Shown piece by piece: positions 59,732 through 64,000 of a stretch of 64,000 nucleotides of DNA. The number at the start of each line of letters is the position of its first letter. Position 1 is the first letter of the stretch. Source of the stretch: JAUVZL01 sp965603515 (GTDB taxonomy: Bacteria; Hydrothermota; Tepidihabitantia; SM23-42); contig CBFDDH010000001.1 in assembly GCA_965603515.1 (NCBI GenBank), forward strand, positions 1-64,000, in the 5' to 3' direction. A program made the position numbers and the translations under genes. The notes under the pieces were generated by a model that saw only the letters and a list, made by a program, of their open reading frames with translations, made no database searches and was not told the origin of the DNA.

Positions 59732-62686
59732 ATGAAGAAACTTGTGATGCTAACAGTATGTTTATTAGCAATTTCAACGGGACAACAAACTGGTGCACAG
59801 TACTTAATCATCACACATGATAACTTCTATGATGCAGTTACACCCCTCGCCGTTTGGAAAACCAGGAAAGGAATGAAATCAAAACTAATCAAATTTTCAG
59901 AGATTGGCTCAGATTCAACTGCAATAAGGAACTATGTTGTCAATGCCTATAACACGTGGAACATTCCACCCGAATATCTCTTACTTGTAGGTGCTCCAAA
60001 TTTCATTCCGTTCCCCCGTGTGAACGATATTTTTTCTGATAACTATTATACGAATATCGAGGGAGATGTATATAATGAAATATTATCTGGACGACTAACT
60101 GTTCATGATACAATTGAAGCACAGACAGTAATCACGAAGATTCTTCAATATGAGAGAACACCATATGCTGATGACTCATTATGGTTTAAAAAAGCATGCC
60201 TTATTGTGAGTTTAGATTATGACCCGGATGATTCGATATACTGGTCAGATGCACACTATGCTGCCGGTTTGATGGTTACTGCTGGTTTTGTAGAAATCGA
60301 TACTTTTGCAGATACTTTAGGACATAATGCAGATTCAATTATTAATGTCGTAAATGATGGACGGTCTATTGTTATGTTCCGAGGGACGGCATTTAATCAC
60401 TGGCCGGATCCATTTAATGTCAATCCAGACCAAACACAAAATGGTGCGAAATTGCCCATTGTGCTCTCAATCACGTGTCAAACAATTGGTACTGGTTCAA
60501 CCCCAGCGCAAGTAGAGAGGTGGCTCCTAACTGGTACCCCAGCGAATCTAAGAGGTGCCTCAGGATATTTTGCGACAACGACAATTGTTTCTGGTCAGGC
60601 ATATCTAAGAAGCGCCGTTGCTAAGGGATTCCACAATGCATTGTTCTATGAGAATAGAAGAACTTTTGGAGGCGCGTGTGAAGGAGGGAGAACAAGAGTT
60701 TACACAATGTATCCTTATCATGGTGGGCTTCGTGAATACTTGGGGTATACCACAATTGGTGACCCTGAAATGAATCTCTGGACAGATACTCCGTGTTCAC
60801 TCATTTGTTCTCACCCGCAGACTATTCCCATTGGAAACGTCAATTTTACAGTAAATGTCGTAAAGGCCAGCAATTCACTTCCCGTGAGTAACGCTTTGGT
60901 TTGTATCATGGGGAAACTGGATTCGACAGTCTATGTAATTGATACAACAGATAGTAACGGCAATGTGTATTTTGACATAGAACCTCATTTTACTGGAGAC
61001 ACAATTTATGTAACGGTTACCGGGCAGAATCTGCAACCTTATGAGGGTAATATGATTACTGATGTGTCGGCAACCTATATTGCTTACTTAAGATCAAATA
61101 TTGATGATTCGCTGAGTGGAAACAATGATGGGATAATCAATCCAGGTGAAGATATTAACCTCCCATTATGGGTTAAGAACTATGGAGACAGCACGGGAAT
61201 AGACATAATTGCAGTATTACAAACCAGTGATGGTTATGCAGCTATTACTGATTCGCTTAAGTCTTTTGGTGACATTCTGGCAGGAGATTCAGCTTTTACT
61301 GGAAATGATGGTTACAATTTCACTGTCGCAGGTGATTGCCCGGATGAACATGATATAGATTTTGATCTGGTATGTCGGGATACTAATGACTCTGTTTGGG
61401 TATCTCATTTTCATCAATCAGTTCATGCAGCAAAGCTAATCTTTCAGGAAATAGAAATCAGTGGAGGCAATGGTAACAGTACTTTTGAACCAGGTGAGAC
61501 AATCACCGTTGTCGTGACAATAAAGAATCAGGGTAGTGCTTCGATAGATAGTGTTGCTGCGATCCTTGGTTCTCTTTCGTCCTATATAGGTATTATTGAT
61601 TCGGTCGGTAGCTTTAACCATATTGCGCCGGATAGCAGTGCTAAAAACGATATTGATCCGTTTGTGGTTTACTCTGATTCCAATACTCCCCAAGGAACAG
61701 TAGTGGATTTTCAGATGGTGGTAAGTTCAGATTACTATTTTGACACAATACCATTCTCATTAGCTGTTGGCAAGAAGGATTACTACATATGGAACCCTGA
61801 TCAAACACCTACTTCGGGTGAAAATATGGATTCCATCTTGATCGCCTTAGGTTACAGCGGGGACTATGACACAAATCTCGCGTCGGATTTGAGTCCTTAT
61901 GATGCGATCTTCGTTTGTGTCGGTGTTTTTCCAAATAATTATGTGATTGAAGAAACTAGTTCTGAGGCAATTGCACTTTCTGATTTCACAACAAATGGTG
62001 GTAAATTTTATCTTGAGGGCGCCGATGTTTGGTATTTCGATCCACTAGGCAACGGTTATGATTTTGCTCCGCTTTTTGGCATCAACGCATCAGATGACGG
62101 TTCTGGAGATTTATCGCCTATAGTTGGACTAACCGGTACGTTCACAACTGGTATGAACTTCACCGATTATTCAGGAGAAAATAATTATATTGATCATATC
62201 GATCCAACAAACAGTGGCTTTCTGATTTTCTGCGATACTGATAATAACTACAACTGCGGTGTAGCAAATGACCCAGGAGGGTATAGGACAGTTGGCGTGT
62301 CGTTTGAATTGGGCTTGCTCGACGACGGTGCGCCACCATCAACACGCTCGGCATTACTTGATTCAATCATGCAGTTCTTCAGAAATACACCAGGGATAGC
62401 CGAGCGTAGTGTATTATCACGTATTAACTACCTCAATTTCTCTATTTATCCGAATCCTGCCAGGGGTCTTCTTAATATCGAACTCAATTCACCTCATGCA
62501 TGTAAGATCACCTTGAAACTATATGATTGTATCGGTAGAGTGGTAAAAACGATATATAACGGTGAAGTAAATGCTGGAGCAAATGAATTTCTGATTACAC
62601 TAAGAGAATTAGCCACCGGTATTTATTTTGTGAGAACAGAAACGGAAGGGTATACAAAAACGAAAAAAGTAATCCTCCTGAACTAA
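59732..62686 (+). CDS. Secreted C25-like protein with Ig-like domains and long sorting domain
   Basis: 984 residues. TGGGAG precedes the ATG. Signal peptide (MKKLVMLTVCLLAISTGQQ), then a C25 fold: YLIITHDNFYDAV, LAVWKTRKGMKSKLI, EYLLLVGAPNFIPFPRV, SGRLTVHD. The cysteine region is kept (IVLSITCQTIG, C249). The expected GHGSxxxW histidine motif reads FRGTAFNHW, with the only His at 223, so activity is doubtful. Beyond 430 come Ig-like domains with NDGIINPGEDINL and FEPGETITVVVTIKN. The tail is long type (SIYPNPARG, YDCIGRVVKTI, ATGIYFVRT, KVILLN). Confidence 0.85.
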   Translation: MKKLVMLTVCLLAISTGQQTGAQYLIITHDNFYDAVTPLAVWKTRKGMKSKLIKFSEIGSDSTAIRNYVVNAYNTWNIPPEYLLLVGAPNFIPFPRVNDIFSDNYYTNIEGDVYNEILSGRLTVHDTIEAQTVITKILQYERTPYADDSLWFKKACLIVSLDYDPDDSIYWSDAHYAAGLMVTAGFVEIDTFADTLGHNADSIINVVNDGRSIVMFRGTAFNHWPDPFNVNPDQTQNGAKLPIVLSITCQTIGTGSTPAQVERWLLTGTPANLRGASGYFATTTIVSGQAYLRSAVAKGFHNALFYENRRTFGGACEGGRTRVYTMYPYHGGLREYLGYTTIGDPEMNLWTDTPCSLICSHPQTIPIGNVNFTVNVVKASNSLPVSNALVCIMGKLDSTVYVIDTTDSNGNVYFDIEPHFTGDTIYVTVTGQNLQPYEGNMITDVSATYIAYLRSNIDDSLSGNNDGIINPGEDINLPLWVKNYGDSTGIDIIAVLQTSDGYAAITDSLKSFGDILAGDSAFTGNDGYNFTVAGDCPDEHDIDFDLVCRDTNDSVWVSHFHQSVHAAKLIFQEIEISGGNGNSTFEPGETITVVVTIKNQGSASIDSVAAILGSLSSYIGIIDSVGSFNHIAPDSSAKNDIDPFVVYSDSNTPQGTVVDFQMVVSSDYYFDTIPFSLAVGKKDYYIWNPDQTPTSGENMDSILIALGYSGDYDTNLASDLSPYDAIFVCVGVFPNNYVIEETSSEAIALSDFTTNGGKFYLEGADVWYFDPLGNGYDFAPLFGINASDDGSGDLSPIVGLTGTFTTGMNFTDYSGENNYIDHIDPTNSGFLIFCDTDNNYNCGVANDPGGYRTVGVSFELGLLDDGAPPSTRSALLDSIMQFFRNTPGIAERSVLSRINYLNFSIYPNPARGLLNIELNSPHACKITLKLYDCIGRVVKTIYNGEVNAGANEFLITLRELATGIYFVRTETEGYTKTKKVILLN

Positions 62687-62715
62687 TTCAATTTATAGAA
62701 AGCCGGCACAACCTT

Positions 62716-62795
62716 ACGGATTATAAGTTCGTCCATCATCCAATCAGACCAAGCGGAGTGAGCATCCGCTGTGCCTAGAGCAACGGATTTCTAAT
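62716..62795 (+). other. Three tRNA-like anticodon-arm fragments
   Basis: 62716-62732: ACGGA-TTATAAG-TTCGT. 62749-62770: AAGCGGA-GTGAGCA-TCCGCT. 62774-62795: TAGAGCAACGGATTTCTAAT, 20 bases matching tRNA-Arg(UCU) from the D-arm 3' side through the anticodon. All stop in the anticodon arm. Confidence 0.6.
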
Positions 62796-62944
62796 TATAC
62801 AAAGACGTTTTCCCAGTCCTTCGAAATCACAGCCAGTTAGTGTTTTACAAGGTTTTTTGTTGGTCAAAGATTATTCTGTGAATTCTTTCACGTAGAAGGA
62901 ATTCTTCGAAATACCGTGCGTTCGGAAGCACAAAAAATGTGCGA

Positions 62945-62964
62945 TTGGCACAAAATGGCACAAG
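62945..62964 (+). repeat. GGCACA repeat pair
   Basis: TTGGCACAAAATGGCACAAG, then an A-run and the recurrent hairpin. Confidence 0.6.
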
Positions 62965-62971
62965 CTAAAAA

Positions 62972-62999
62972 AGGGGAGTGATGTTAGTGTCACTCCCCT
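62972..62999 (-). terminator. Recurrent hairpin GGGGAGTGA-N8-TCACTCCCC, copy 3
   Basis: 10-bp stem, loop TGTTAGTG, followed by six T on the minus strand. It terminates the propeller gene ending at 63019. Confidence 0.8.
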
Positions 63000-63018
63000 G
63001 TGCAATACTTGAAAATTC

Positions 63019-64000
63019 TTATCTAACTTTGACTACCTTTTGTGTAATCTTGCCATCCACTTCAATGAAGTAAATCCCTGGTTTGATTTTTTCAGGTACT
63101 ACAACTCTTCCTGTGATGTCAAAGACTTTGCAGTTTTTATTCTTTAATAAAATGAGGGAACCCAAGAAGATAGTGGGACTGAGAGGATTGTTTCTCGCAA
63201 CAGTACTTTCTTCCAATCTACCCATATCTTCGCCATTTATCGCATATACTATATTATCACCAGATCCAACCACGACCTCAATATTTTCATCGTTATCTAT
63301 ATCTCCAAATGCAGCACTCCCAGAGATTAATGCGCATGTTTGATATGACCAAAGAACGCTGCCATCCTCACCATTCAAGGCATATAATCTATAGTCGCCA
63401 CCACCAATGACTACTTCAAGCAGCCCATCACCATCGATATCTCCGAGGGCTGCAGGAGTGACGTTATTTATGCTGCCAAAGGATATAGACGACCATAAAA
63501 AACTTCCATCCTCAGCATTTACTGCTAATACTCTAGAGACGCTACTCATAAATACCACTTCAAGACTGTCGTCATTATCAATATCACCCAACACAGGTGA
63601 GGAGATAAACCAGGAATTCGTTTCATACGACCACAACAGGCTATCATCCTCACCATTCAAGGCAAATATTGTGCCATCCGCCGAGCCAATTACAACCTCC
63701 AAATCTCCATTATTATCAATATCTCCCAGTGTAGGTGCACAATTAACCGAGTAGTTTGCTGGATACAACCAAAGAACACTACCATCCTCACTATTCAAGG
63801 CATAAACATTACCATCATTTGATCCAACAACTACTTCATAGAGGCTGTCACCGTCGATATCTCCTAACGCAGGTGAGGAACGTACCGAGGAATTCGTTTC
63901 ATACGACCACAACAGGCTATCATCCTCACCATTCAAGACGTATATATTGCTATCGTCCGAGCCAATTATGATTTCCAAATCTCCATCATTATCAATATCT
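63019..64000 (-). CDS. Secreted PQQ/FG-GAP-like propeller protein with compact sorting domain (partial)
   Basis: The reading frame continues past the right edge, so the N-terminus is missing. At least six repeats of about 45 residues are visible, of the form LGDIDGDxxxEVVVGSxDGNVYALNGEDGSxLWSY. They combine an FG-GAP acidic loop with a PQQ-propeller-like strand. The end is the compact sorting domain (CKVFDITGRVVVPEKIKPG, IYFIEVDGKIT, VVKVR). No enzyme motif is visible. The terminator at 62972 follows. Confidence 0.82.
   Translation of the reverse strand, partial: DIDNDGDLEIIIGSDDSNIYVLNGEDDSLLWSYETNSSVRSSPALGDIDGDSLYEVVVGSNDGNVYALNSEDGSVLWLYPANYSVNCAPTLGDIDNNGDLEVVIGSADGTIFALNGEDDSLLWSYETNSWFISSPVLGDIDNDDSLEVVFMSSVSRVLAVNAEDGSFLWSSISFGSINNVTPAALGDIDGDGLLEVVIGGGDYRLYALNGEDGSVLWSYQTCALISGSAAFGDIDNDENIEVVVGSGDNIVYAINGEDMGRLEESTVARNNPLSPTIFLGSLILLKNKNCKVFDITGRVVVPEKIKPGIYFIEVDGKITQKVVKVR

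Noticed and set aside
999..63000. Reassignment of UGA to an amino acid in this genome
   Set aside because: Many intact genes here end in TGA, including ATGA and GTGA overlaps with downstream starts, so UGA works as a stop.

Overview
The window looks like a chromosome segment of an uncultured, outer-membrane-bearing bacterium, most like candidate division WOR-3 / Stahlbacteria or a relative in the FCB-type radiation. That placement is inference. It rests on an Omp85-type barrel protein ending in Phe and on about 15 secreted proteins that share a C-terminal sorting-type domain. It also rests on giant TPR/ATPase regulators of a kind common in such genomes, and on AT-leaning DNA. No rRNA, complete tRNA, CRISPR array or complete integrase gene is visible.

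Layout. 9-923: a cysteine synthase. 1.1-5.6 kb: secreted beta-propeller proteins. 5.7-12.5 kb: two very large regulators, a MalT-like NTPase/TPR/BTAD protein and a class III nucleotide cyclase/ATPase/TPR protein. 12.7-24.7 kb: a C1q-tipped fibre protein, a PAS-GGDEF enzyme, a HExxH metalloprotease translationally coupled to a YadA-head repeat protein, a small protein with four TonB-box-like repeats, an FG-GAP protein and a papain-like protein. 24.8-30.3 kb: an Omp85-like barrel, a membrane protein, a DUF2225-like protein, a SPOR-like protein, a small histone-fold-like protein, a YARHG-like protein and a minimal Hsp20 with a repeat-rich leader. 30.6-35.4 kb: an M14 carboxypeptidase, an interrupted propeller gene and a TPR protein.

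From about 35.6 kb the character changes to an accessory region. Two MntA-HepT toxin-antitoxin copies flank a Fic gene. Beyond them lie small modules: SET-Nudix-methyltransferase-HNH-like, methyltransferase plus terpene-cyclase-like, GNAT, Nudix plus P-loop kinase, and a large SF2 helicase. More secreted proteins are interleaved: propellers, three beta-helix paralogues and two C25-like peptidases. The spacers between modules repeatedly contain fragments of tRNA genes, mostly D-arm plus anticodon arm. They also hold a conserved direct repeat that reads as the C-terminal tail of an integrase-like protein (DNKQAQIWHK). I interpret these as scars of repeated site-specific integration at tRNA anticodon arms, giving a cassette-like island.

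Transcription signals are unusually legible. About 22 promoters fit TTGACA-N16-TATAAT with a 16-bp spacer; several lie so close to the start codon that the mRNA would be essentially leaderless. Two secreted-protein genes are each interrupted by one in-frame UGA with intact reading beyond it. The secreted proteins share two C-terminal domain types: a long FlgD-like one and a compact version of about 55 residues that is nearly identical across unrelated architectures.
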